Below, piece after piece: positions 5,519-10,931 of a stretch of 10,931 nt of DNA. The stretch is from Dehalococcoidia bacterium. GTDB lineage: Bacteria > Chloroflexota > Dehalococcoidia > GIF9 > AB-539-J10. Under the pieces are notes generated by a model. That model saw only the letters and a program-made list of their open reading frames with translations. It had not been told where the DNA came from and did no database searches. The position numbers and the translations under genes are program-made. The DNA lies in the NCBI GenBank assembly GCA_004375885.1, contig SOJG01000052.1:1-10931 (forward strand), given 5' to 3'. The number at the start of each line of letters is the position of its first letter. Position 1 is the first letter of the stretch.

Positions 5519-7195
5519 TTGAATCAACGAACTCGGTGGAAAGTCCTACCCCCGGTGCCCGATGAGTACTTACATGCCTCTGACTCTCCTCCTCTGATGG
5601 CTCAGCTCCTGTACAATCGCGGTGTTAAGCCAGAGGAAATAGACCCGTTTCTGGCTGCTGACCGCAGACTGGAAGGTAACCCCTTCCTCCTGCCCGACAT
5701 GTCACAGGCTGTAAGCAGGGTCTATCAGGCCTTGCTCTCCCGGGAGAAGATTGCCATCTACGGCGACTTTGATGTGGATGGTGTTACGGGCACGGTCATT
5801 CTCGTCGAGGGCCTGTCAAAGCTCGGTGGCGAAGTCGTCCTCTATCTTCCCGACCGCTTCAATGAGGGTCACGGACTGAAAATTCCGGCTCTGGAGGGGC
5901 TTGAGGCCGAGGGAGTAGGTTTGGTCATCACTGTTGATTGCGGTGTAACTGACATAATAGAGGTAAGACGGGCTCAAGAAATAGGAATGGATGTGATAGT
6001 AACCGATCATCACATGCCTGCAGAGAGACTGCCCGAGGCAGTAGCCGTAGTTGACCCCAGGCGAAGGGATTCAGTTTATCCCCATCCCGAGCTGGCCGGT
6101 GCCGGTGTGGCTTTCAAACTTCTGCAAGCGCTATTTCATAGAAGCAGCAGGGAGAAATGGCTAGCCGGCTTTCTGGACCTGGTAGCTTTGGCCACCATTA
6201 CCGACCTGGCGCCCGTGGTGGGCGAGAATCGTTACCTGGTGAAGCAAGGGCTAAGAGAGCTTAATGATAGCTCGCGCGTGGGGATCCGTGAGATGGTCAA
6301 GTCAGCTGGACTCAAGTCGGGTGAACTTGACAGTGGGGACATCTCCTGGGTACTGGGACCCCGACTCAATGCTGCTAGCAGGATGAACAACGCCTCCACC
6401 AGCTACCAGATGCTCACCACTCAGTCACCAGAGGAAGCCCGCCTGCTAGCTCTGGAACTGGAGGAGAAAAATACCGAGCGGCAAAGACTGACCACTGAAG
6501 TGCAAAGCCGAGCGAGGGAGAAACTAGCTGCCAAACTACATCTACCGGTGCTTATAGAAGGTGACGAAAGCTACTCCATTGGGGTTGTCGGGCTTGTTGC
6601 CGGCAGGCTCGCAGATGAATTCTACAAGCCTGCTATTATCATGAGCCTGGGTCCGGACTTGTGTCGGGGAAGTTGTCGCAGCATACCGGAGTTCGACATG
6701 GTATTCGCCTTAGAGAACTGCCGTGACCTCCTCACTGCCTTTGGCGGTCACCCCATGGCTGCTGGCTTCACCGTGCCACGTCAGAATCTGGCTCAACTAG
6801 AGCAGAGACTTGTCGACTTAGCTACGGAGCAATTGAGTCATCTGGACCTCCGTCCGGAGTTAGTCATCGATGCCGAACTTCCTTTAGCCGTTCTTGCCGG
6901 TGATGCCTTCAATCTTATCCAGAAACTGAACCCTTTCGGTCGCGGAAACCCGCAACCGCTCTTCCTTACTCGACAGGTCGAGGTAGTCGAGTGTCGCAAC
7001 TTCGGGAGCCGGGGGGAGTGGCTGAGGCTGAAGCTCAGACAAGGAAATGTGACCTGGCGAGCAGTGAATTTCGCATCGCAGCTAAGAGGAGATGAGGTTC
7101 CGTCTTGCATAGATGTTGTCTATAGGCTGGAGAAGGCTCGCTGGAATAGGGAAGAGGTGCTGAGCCTCAATATCGTCGACTTCACTTCAAGCTAG
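5519..7195 (+). CDS. recJ: Single-stranded-DNA-specific 5'-3' exonuclease RecJ
   Basis: DHH/DHHA1-family exonuclease of recombination, base-excision and mismatch repair. Of 558 residues (typical 560-580), the DHH domain has motif I YGDFDVDGVTG (81-91; D83, D85, D87), VDCGV (139-143) and VTDHH (161-165), then DLVALATITDLAP (220-231). The linker motif GPRLNAASRM (280-289) usually reads GPRxNAAGR. The DHHA1 domain has IGVVGLVAGRLAD (354-366) and the nucleotide-contacting FGGHPMAAG (408-416). The residue before the GVxG motif is usually His in a WH pair; here it reads YS. Residues about 430-555 match the OB-fold region. Translation starts at a TTG (5519): no upstream ATG or GTG is in frame, and the next Met (27) would remove the conserved N-terminal W-K-V-L segment. 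A weak GGGTG lies 5 nt upstream. It stands alone, divergent from mtaB. Confidence 0.93.
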   Translation: MNQRTRWKVLPPVPDEYLHASDSPPLMAQLLYNRGVKPEEIDPFLAADRRLEGNPFLLPDMSQAVSRVYQALLSREKIAIYGDFDVDGVTGTVILVEGLSKLGGEVVLYLPDRFNEGHGLKIPALEGLEAEGVGLVITVDCGVTDIIEVRRAQEIGMDVIVTDHHMPAERLPEAVAVVDPRRRDSVYPHPELAGAGVAFKLLQALFHRSSREKWLAGFLDLVALATITDLAPVVGENRYLVKQGLRELNDSSRVGIREMVKSAGLKSGELDSGDISWVLGPRLNAASRMNNASTSYQMLTTQSPEEARLLALELEEKNTERQRLTTEVQSRAREKLAAKLHLPVLIEGDESYSIGVVGLVAGRLADEFYKPAIIMSLGPDLCRGSCRSIPEFDMVFALENCRDLLTAFGGHPMAAGFTVPRQNLAQLEQRLVDLATEQLSHLDLRPELVIDAELPLAVLAGDAFNLIQKLNPFGRGNPQPLFLTRQVEVVECRNFGSRGEWLRLKLRQGNVTWRAVNFASQLRGDEVPSCIDVVYRLEKARWNREEVLSLNIVDFTSS

Positions 7196-7240
7196 CAGTC
7201 TAGCCCCTTTGCTTTGCCTGTTTTGGAAAGACCGCAAGGG

Positions 7241-7256
7241 GGCATCTTAATATGCC
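7241..7256. terminator. Weak stem-loop downstream of recJ
   Basis: GGCAT, loop CTTAAT, ATGCC, then GCCTGTGTTTT, 45 nt after the recJ stop. Five pairs and an interrupted T-run make this at best a weak terminator. No better candidate lies between recJ and lgt. Confidence 0.25.
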
Positions 7257-7302
7257 GCCTGTGTTTTGGGGGGCATAGGTCCGTCCCCACGAAGTCTTAC
7301 TC

Positions 7303-7338
7303 CTCTCACTTCAAGGCAGGAGATGGAGGTGAGGACGA
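7303..7338 (+). repeat. Degenerate dispersed repeat copy (recJ-lgt gap)
   Basis: CTCTCACTTCAAGGCAGGAG continuing ATGGAGGTGAGGACGAG. It shares CTCTC-R-CTT, GGCAGGAGA and GTGAGG-CGAG in the same order with the copy at 10752-10788. The rest of the recJ-lgt gap (7196-7447) has no gene that I can recognise; an open frame starting at 7394 runs antisense through lgt. Confidence 0.45.
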
Positions 7339-7426
7339 GTTTCGCACTGTGTCTTGCTATCTCTGGTGAGCGGAGAAAGCTTGGCAACCATTTATGCAGT
7401 TAACTAGGGCTCTGTGCAGGTATCAG

Positions 7427-7452
7427 CCTGAGAGGTACGGGAATATCTCAGG
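7427..7452 (-). repeat. Stem-loop overlapping the lgt stop codon
   Basis: CCTGAGA (7427-7433) pairs perfectly with TCTCAGG (7446-7452) across a 12-nt loop; the lgt stop codon (7450-7448) lies in the right arm. It could stabilise the lgt mRNA 3' end. It has no T-run, so it is not a standard terminator. Confidence 0.35.
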
Positions 7453-8257
7453 GGTTGTTTGCCGGCAGCTCGGACGCTTGAAACCTGCGTACTCTGATAA
7501 TAAGCCAGGGCAGAAATACTGCCAATATTGCCAGGTCAATAACCTGTGCTTGATGAAGGCCGAAGAGGAATGGTTCGGTAGCACGGAGAAACCTCACGCT
7601 AAAATCACCTGTGGCGTGAAGGCAAAGATAGAAGAACAGCAGCCCGCCTTCAGGTTTGAATTTCCCTCGGAATCGCCAAATAACGGCGAAGATCGCCAGA
7701 TTCAGCAGCATGTGATAGATCTGAGTGGGGTAGAGTGGCACCCCCCAATATTCAGGAAGCATGGAATCCCGAGCGGTATAGGCTATTGCCCCGGGGAAAC
7801 ACGCGAAGGGACTGGGATTGCCGTGGCAGCAACCGTTTAGGGTACAGCCAATCCTGGCTATGGCCAGGGCCAGAGGCGCCCCGGCGGCAACGGCATCACC
7901 TATACTCAGAAGGGTAGAGAAGCGCATTCTTGTCACCGCCATATAAATCAACGCGGCCACTATGACGCCGACGATCATCCCGTTTTGGGCAAGACCAGCC
8001 AGGCCGATGATCTCTCCGGGATTGGCCGCAAAGCGCTCCCAGTCGTTGATTATATGTGCCAGCCGGCCTCCGATGACTCCGCCAATGAGGCCACTGAGAA
8101 GAATACCGTAAATATCGCCCGGGATGCCTATTCGTTTTGCCTCCCTGACCGTGATGAGTATGAGCGCTGTAACCGATATAGCCACCATAATCCCATACCA
8201 CCGTACCTCTAGCGAGCCAATGGTGAAAGCAATCGGGTCTACGCCTATCGTACACAT
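7448..8257 (-). CDS. lgt: Prolipoprotein diacylglyceryl transferase, divergent active site
   Basis: Integral membrane enzyme moving diacylglycerol from phosphatidylglycerol to the lipobox cysteine of prelipoproteins. Of 269 residues, about seven hydrophobic segments include GSLEVRWYGIM (14-24), GGVIGGRL (59-66), GLAQNGMIVG (88-97), the Lgt signature ARIGCTLNGCCHG (134-146, with Arg135), and YPTQIYHMLLNL (176-187). Overall match and length support Lgt, and the GCxxNGCC form is common outside proteobacteria. By eye-alignment to E. coli Lgt, several positions differ: His103 maps to Asn92, Glu202 to His182, Arg239 to Asp218 and Glu243 to Arg222. The start at 8257 has no clear Shine-Dalgarno site, but the DPIAFTIGSLEVRWYG N-terminus fits the family. 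It lies 93 bp downstream of ftsY with a promoter-like sequence in the gap. Confidence 0.88.
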   Translation of the reverse strand: MCTIGVDPIAFTIGSLEVRWYGIMVAISVTALILITVREAKRIGIPGDIYGILLSGLIGGVIGGRLAHIINDWERFAANPGEIIGLAGLAQNGMIVGVIVAALIYMAVTRMRFSTLLSIGDAVAAGAPLALAIARIGCTLNGCCHGNPSPFACFPGAIAYTARDSMLPEYWGVPLYPTQIYHMLLNLAIFAVIWRFRGKFKPEGGLLFFYLCLHATGDFSVRFLRATEPFLFGLHQAQVIDLAILAVFLPWLIIRVRRFQASELPANNP

Positions 8258-8275
8258 CAGAGATCAAGGGTCAAA

Positions 8276-8305
8276 ATGATAGTTCGAAGTGCGAACGCTT
8301 TTCAA
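8276..8305 (-). promoter_or_regulatory. lgt promoter with palindrome in the spacer
   Basis: On the minus strand, -35 TTGAAA (8305-8300, 5/6), 18-nt spacer, -10 TATCAT (8281-8276, 5/6), ending 18 nt before the lgt ATG. The spacer contains the perfect palindrome GTTCG-N5-CGAAC (8282-8296), placed where a repressor would block polymerase. Internal transcription of lgt separate from ftsY is therefore plausible. Confidence 0.5.
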
Positions 8306-8350
8306 GTTCTGCTCCGTCGTGCTGCATCTTCTGCGCTTGCTTTTCAGTAT

Positions 8351-9451
8351 TCATAGGATAGCATCGACAAATACTCGAGCATCGAAGGGAGTCATGTCCT
8401 GCAGCTTTTCACCCGTACCAATGTAGGAAATGGGTATATTCAACTGATCGCAGATGGCAAATACTATGCCGCCTCTGGCTGTGCCGTCCAGCTTGGCCAG
8501 GAAAACACCGGTGACGTCCACAGCGTCGGCGAAGTACCTGGCCTGAGCCAGGCCATTTTGCCCTGTGGTAGCGTCCATTACCAGTAAGACCTGATGAGGG
8601 GCTGACGCATCGAGCTTGGCTACTACCCGCTTTATCTTCTTGAGTTCTTCCATGAGATTGAACTTGGTATGAAGGCGGCCAGCAGTATCGATAATCACCG
8701 CTTGAGCACGCCGGCTATGACCCGCCTGGACAGCATCATAGGCAACTGCTCCCGGGTCGCCGCCCGGTTGATGGGCAATGACTTCGGCGCCTACTTCACC
8801 TCCCCAGTATTCAAGCTGCTCAATAGCTGCTGCCCTGAACGTATCCGCTGCCGCCAGGATGATCCGTCTTCCCTGCGAAGTGAAAGCGTAGGCGAGCTTA
8901 GCGATGCTGGTCGTCTTGCCCGAGCCATTCACGCCCACCACAAGGATAACCTCAGGAGTCTGTTCTGCTTTGCGCGGGCTGTCTTGAGCAGCATAAGACT
9001 CTTCGCTGAGTTTACCCTGAGCAGGAGTAGATTCTTCGGTTCGCTCAGAATGACGAGGAGCGAGGGGCTCAGGATGGTTACAGGCGAAGGGCTGATCATG
9101 ACCGCATGTTGTTCCAGGCTGACTGAGAAGTGTCGGTGGAGGGACGCTTAGCAGCCTTATCATCTCTTCCTTCAAAGCATCGCGTACTTGTGACACCGCT
9201 GAAAGCCTGTCCGTTTTCACGCGCTGTCTGGCTTTGCCCAGGAGTTTGGTCGTAGTCTCGACGCCAACATCAGCCGAAACAAGTACCTCTTCCAATTCGT
9301 CCCAGACCTCAGCGCCGAAAGCGTCCCGGTCAAAGATGCTGGCTATCCTGCCGAACCAGGTTCCCCTGCCCCTTTTTATTCCTAGTTGATTCTCTTTCAA
9401 CAAATCGAGCGAGCGGACTCCGTAATCGATGGTATCCGTATATGATAGCAC
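8351..9451 (-). CDS. ftsY: Signal recognition particle receptor GTPase FtsY
   Basis: SRP receptor that docks ribosome-SRP complexes at the membrane and hydrolyses GTP with Ffh. Of 366 residues, the N domain (about 31-103) has WDELEEVLVSADVGVETT (50-67). The G domain (about 166-366) has P-loop GVNGSGKTT (173-181), AADTFRAAAIEQL (201-213), DTAGRLH (255-261), DATTGQNG (293-300), the guanine-specificity KLDGTARGG (320-328) and closing GTGEKLQDMTPF (345-356). There is no acidic A domain. Residues about 104-165 are a long, polar, low-conservation linker between N and G domains, where most FtsY proteins have only a few residues; 133-159 come from repeat-like DNA. The frame opens at a GTG (9451); TTG codons at 17 or 18 are alternative starts, since conserved sequence begins near residue 29. 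It lies 31 bp after the membrane-protein gene. Confidence 0.94.
   Translation of the reverse strand: MLSYTDTIDYGVRSLDLLKENQLGIKRGRGTWFGRIASIFDRDAFGAEVWDELEEVLVSADVGVETTTKLLGKARQRVKTDRLSAVSQVRDALKEEMIRLLSVPPPTLLSQPGTTCGHDQPFACNHPEPLAPRHSERTEESTPAQGKLSEESYAAQDSPRKAEQTPEVILVVGVNGSGKTTSIAKLAYAFTSQGRRIILAAADTFRAAAIEQLEYWGGEVGAEVIAHQPGGDPGAVAYDAVQAGHSRRAQAVIIDTAGRLHTKFNLMEELKKIKRVVAKLDASAPHQVLLVMDATTGQNGLAQARYFADAVDVTGVFLAKLDGTARGGIVFAICDQLNIPISYIGTGEKLQDMTPFDARVFVDAIL
8977..9055 (-). repeat. Dispersed-repeat sequence inserted in frame in ftsY
   Basis: The plus strand contains GATTCTTCGGTTCGCTCAG followed by AATGAC (9030-9054). Next to it lies a second block, CTTCGCTGAGTTTACCCTG then AGC (9001-9022). 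From memory, both resemble short dispersed repeats common between genes in environmental bacterial genomes, which translate as HSERSEES-like peptides. In FtsY they encode HSERTEES (134-141) and GKLSEES (146-152), inside the N-G linker. Reading frame is kept throughout. Confidence 0.6.
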
Positions 9452-9482
9452 AACCGTAGATGGCCTTTTAGCCGGCAGTCTC

Positions 9483-10094
9483 TCATCTCTGGGGAGAAGA
9501 CGGCTCTGGCTGCTTTCTCACGAATAGGAGGGGGTATACAATGTCGCTCAGGCAGCAAGGAAGCCAAACTGCCAGAAACAAAAGCAGGAAGATAAAAGGA
9601 AGCAAAGGAACCCAATCAGCCTTTCCAAATGCCATGAGGTAGAACAAGGATGCCCAGGTACTCAACAACACGTGTCCGAAGTGTGGGATCTTGGTTGTCT
9701 GCCTCCAGTAGCCGATAGCTATACCAGCTAGCGCACAGAGATTTATCCACCAGTGCTCAATAAAGGGGACATGAAACTCCATTTGGGCCTGAAGCAATGT
9801 TCCGCCTAGATAAGGAATCATGGCATCGCTCATCGTGCCTATGCCGATTGCTCCTGTCCAGCCGATCAAGATTGCCGGCCAGACTTTGCCTTTCTTGTAT
9901 CGCATATACATAGCTGTGGTTACAATTGCACTCAATAGTACGTGGACCGGGTGCAAGGCGTGAAAAATGGCATCAGAAATATGATAAGGAACGTCGCTTA
10001 GGACTACTACAACCATGATGATAATTCCCGTGAGAGCCCCGATGGCTGTGAAAGGGACATGCTCTTTGAGTTCACTTGCTATGCGCCTGATCAT
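9483..10094 (-). CDS. Uncharacterised six-helix His-rich membrane protein linked to zur
   Basis: I do not recognise a named family. The 203-residue protein has about six hydrophobic helices: 13-33, 40-66, 71-92, 114-130, 138-157 and 161-192. It has a short basic N-terminus and a polar tail (RKQPEPSSPQR). Histidines cluster near helix ends: H12, H38, H45, H48, H51 (an HxxHPxH motif in helix 2), H108, H114, H138 and H141. Acidic D34, D41, D90 and a CC pair (180-181) add further possible metal ligands. The gene follows the Fur/Zur-type regulator by 34 bp, behind that gene's operator. AGGAGG (10106-10111) lies 11 nt upstream of the ATG at 10094, fixing the start. A metal transporter, or a partner of one, is the natural guess, but it rests on context and histidines only. 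Confidence 0.8.
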   Translation of the reverse strand: MIRRIASELKEHVPFTAIGALTGIIIMVVVVLSDVPYHISDAIFHALHPVHVLLSAIVTTAMYMRYKKGKVWPAILIGWTGAIGIGTMSDAMIPYLGGTLLQAQMEFHVPFIEHWWINLCALAGIAIGYWRQTTKIPHFGHVLLSTWASLFYLMAFGKADWVPLLPFIFLLLFLAVWLPCCLSDIVYPLLFVRKQPEPSSPQR

Positions 10095-10105
10095 CTCCTA
10101 TTTTG

Positions 10106-10111
10106 CCTCCT
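10106..10111 (-). promoter_or_regulatory. Shine-Dalgarno site of the membrane-protein gene
   Basis: A perfect AGGAGG lies 11 nt upstream of the ATG at 10094. It is one of the few clear ribosome sites on this strand and contrasts with the leaderless-type zur start just upstream. A second GGAG abuts the ATG and is too close to be used. Confidence 0.65.
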
Positions 10112-10128
10112 AGTTATGCCAATCGGGA

Positions 10129-10551
10129 CTATTTCCTGTAACACCGGGAACAGAGTCCGGCCAATTCGGAATGATGATGCTCGGCATGAAAGCCGAAATT
10201 CCGGGCGAACTCGTTTTCCCCCTGACATAATTCTTTGTCAGCAAATTCCCGAATGGCCCCGCAGTGCTGGCAGACCATAAAGCGATGGCAGCCCTCGGCC
10301 ATATCTAAGCTGCACCTCACAAATCCACCGCTGGATAGCATCTTGTGGGCTAGATTGAGGCTGCAAAGTATATCGAGTACGCGGTAGATGGTAACATGGT
10401 TCAGATACTTACCACGCTGGCGCAGAACCCCCTGAATATCGTAAGGCGAAAGCGGTCTGTCCATTTCTTCCAGTATTTCGAGCACCAGCTTGCGCGGCCT
10501 GGTTGCCTTGTGCCCCTGGGCCTGCAAAATTCGAATTGAGTCTTGAACCAT
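10129..10551 (-). CDS. zur: Fur-family metalloregulator, probably Zur
   Basis: Metal-dependent DNA-binding repressor of 140 residues (family 130-150). The N-terminal winged helix (about 5-75) has ATRPRKLVLEIL (16-27) and the recognition helix YLNHVTIYRVLDIL (49-62). The C-terminal dimerisation and metal domain has a structural zinc site of two CxxC pairs, C94/C97 (CQHCG) and C134/C137 (CSRC). Regulatory ligands likely include H69, C88-H89 before the first CxxC, H122 and the HHH run at 125-127. The GC-H-RFMVC-QHCG arrangement, with a cysteine (C88) just before the first CxxC region, favours Zur over Fur or PerR, but metal identity is not proven. Its promoter contains a palindrome over the -35, so it should repress itself and the membrane protein behind it. 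The ATG (10551) lies 6 nt after a -10 box, so it is probably leaderless. Confidence 0.85.
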   Translation of the reverse strand: MVQDSIRILQAQGHKATRPRKLVLEILEEMDRPLSPYDIQGVLRQRGKYLNHVTIYRVLDILCSLNLAHKMLSSGGFVRCSLDMAEGCHRFMVCQHCGAIREFADKELCQGENEFARNFGFHAEHHHSELAGLCSRCYRK

Positions 10552-10557
10552 GGCAGT

Positions 10558-10586
10558 ATTGTAGTGGAACCAGGAGCTAAATGCAA
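10558..10586 (-). promoter_or_regulatory. zur promoter (leaderless type)
   Basis: On the minus strand, -35 TTGCAT (10586-10581, 3/6), 17-nt spacer, -10 TACAAT (10563-10558, 5/6), then 6 nt to the ATG at 10551. The -35 lies wholly within the palindromic operator. An AT-rich palindrome ATAAT-GG-ATTAT sits further upstream at 10609-10620. Confidence 0.55.
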
Positions 10587-10598
10587 CAATATTGCATT
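10580..10598. promoter_or_regulatory. Fur/Zur-type operator
   Basis: AATGCAA-CAATA-TTGCATT is a perfect 7-5-7 palindrome of 19 bp, the usual size of Fur-family boxes. The dyad extends with one bulged A to GAGCTA and TAGCTC (10574-10603). It overlaps the -35 of the zur promoter, a position expected to block polymerase, and precedes the only Fur-family gene in the window. Confidence 0.7.
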
Positions 10599-10603
10599 AG
10601 CTC

Positions 10604-10874
10604 TGAGAATAATGGATTATCCATCCTGCCAAAGGACAACTCGAACACCCCGAAGGGAACAGTCTGCTCAGGGCAGGATATCGGCTATGTAGTCGACTCC
10701 GCTTGTTCTCCTATGCTCTACCCATCAGGATTGCCCGGCTGGCTCTAATACCACTCTCGCTTGGCAGGAGAGGGTGAGGGCGAGAGTGAGGTGAGTAGAG
10801 AAGGGGGTGACTATGTCTTTCCTCACGCCTGCCGGGGGCAGAGGCGAACGGAGCAAGAGGGAGCTGCCCCCATT
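10604..10874. other. Intergenic region between zur and the edge gene
   Basis: No gene is recognisable. It contains the AT palindrome at 10609-10620, a dispersed-repeat copy at 10752-10788, and an inverted repeat next to the stop of the edge gene: GGGGGCAG (10834-10841) and CTGCCCCC (10864-10871), 22-nt loop. The latter has no T-run but could protect or end the transcript arriving from the right. Confidence 0.5.
10752..10788 (+). repeat. Dispersed repeat with 9-bp inverted ends
   Basis: CACTCTCGC (10752-10760) and GCGAGAGTG (10780-10788) are perfect inverted arms around TTGGCAGGAGAGGGTGAGG. The core resembles the segments at 7303-7338 and, in mtaB, 4926-4964. It has the look of a short palindromic intergenic element. 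I see no target-site duplication. Confidence 0.5.
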
Positions 10875-10931
10875 TCACTTGAGGAGTTCTTCGAGCAAAA
10901 TGATGGCGGCTTCTTTATCCAGGGGCTGGTT
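10875..10931 (-). CDS. C-terminal end of an unidentified gene
   Basis: The minus strand reads in frame from the right edge as 18 codons, NQPLDKEAAIILLEELLK, then TGA. The peptide looks like an amphipathic C-terminal helix, and the other two minus frames give less natural protein. The D-x-x-AA-hydrophobic-LL pattern is reminiscent of the end of RuvX/YqgF-type Holliday junction resolvases, but 18 residues are too few to name it. Confidence 0.5.
   Translation of the reverse strand, partial: NQPLDKEAAIILLEELLK

Noticed and set aside
7394..7840. 148-codon plus-strand open frame downstream of recJ
   Set aside because: Almost wholly antisense to lgt; no domain and no ribosome site.
8282..8296. LexA (SOS) box at lgt
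   Set aside because: The Gram-positive LexA box is GAAC-N4-GTTC, and here the half-sites are in the opposite order (GTTCG-N5-CGAAC).
8669..9151. 160-codon plus-strand open frame over ftsY
   Set aside because: Antisense shadow of the FtsY G domain and linker.
10834..10871. Rho-independent terminator of the edge gene
   Set aside because: The 8-bp GC stem is good, but the loop is 22 nt and no U-run follows on the minus strand, so it is only noted as an inverted repeat.

Overview
The window looks like ordinary chromosome of an uncultured Chloroflexota bacterium, most likely of the Dehalococcoidia. This is an inference from protein style and not from a marker gene. The Lgt N-terminus (GSLEVRWYGIMVA), the winged-helix regulator of a type I associate with archaea and Dehalococcoidia, and dispersed GC-rich repeats that read through as HSERTEES-like peptides all point that way. 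Coding density is high, genes sit in short strand-alternating operons, and there is no phage, transposase, CRISPR array, rRNA or tRNA.

Layout from left to right. (1) Minus strand, 1-1440: nth (an endonuclease III-type DNA glycosylase) followed by a winged-helix regulator that runs off the left edge. (2) Plus strand, 1791-3696: a nucleoside hydrolase and a PfkB sugar/nucleoside kinase, one base apart, forming a salvage pair (nucleoside to base plus ribose, then sugar phosphorylation). (3) Minus strand, 3774-5286: mtaB (tRNA t6A37 methylthiotransferase) overlapping a small DUF167/YggU gene. (4) Plus strand, 5519-7195: recJ single-strand exonuclease, divergent from mtaB. (5) Minus strand, 7448-10551: a Fur/Zur-type regulator, a six-helix His-rich membrane protein, ftsY (SRP receptor GTPase) and lgt (prolipoprotein diacylglyceryl transferase). 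(6) The last 18 codons of an unidentified minus-strand gene at the right edge.

The less ordinary signals are regulatory and structural. Three minus-strand genes (the regulator, mtaB, zur) have a good -10 box only 6-8 nt from the start codon, which suggests leaderless mRNAs. The zur promoter carries a perfect 7-5-7 palindrome over its -35 box, which should autoregulate zur and the His-rich membrane protein behind it. Dispersed-repeat sequence appears not only between genes (about 7303 and 10752) but also in frame inside two housekeeping genes, ftsY and mtaB, each time in an interdomain linker.

I see no clearly new multi-gene system. The best candidates for undescribed biology are the Zur-linked HxxHPxH membrane protein and the repeat-derived linkers.
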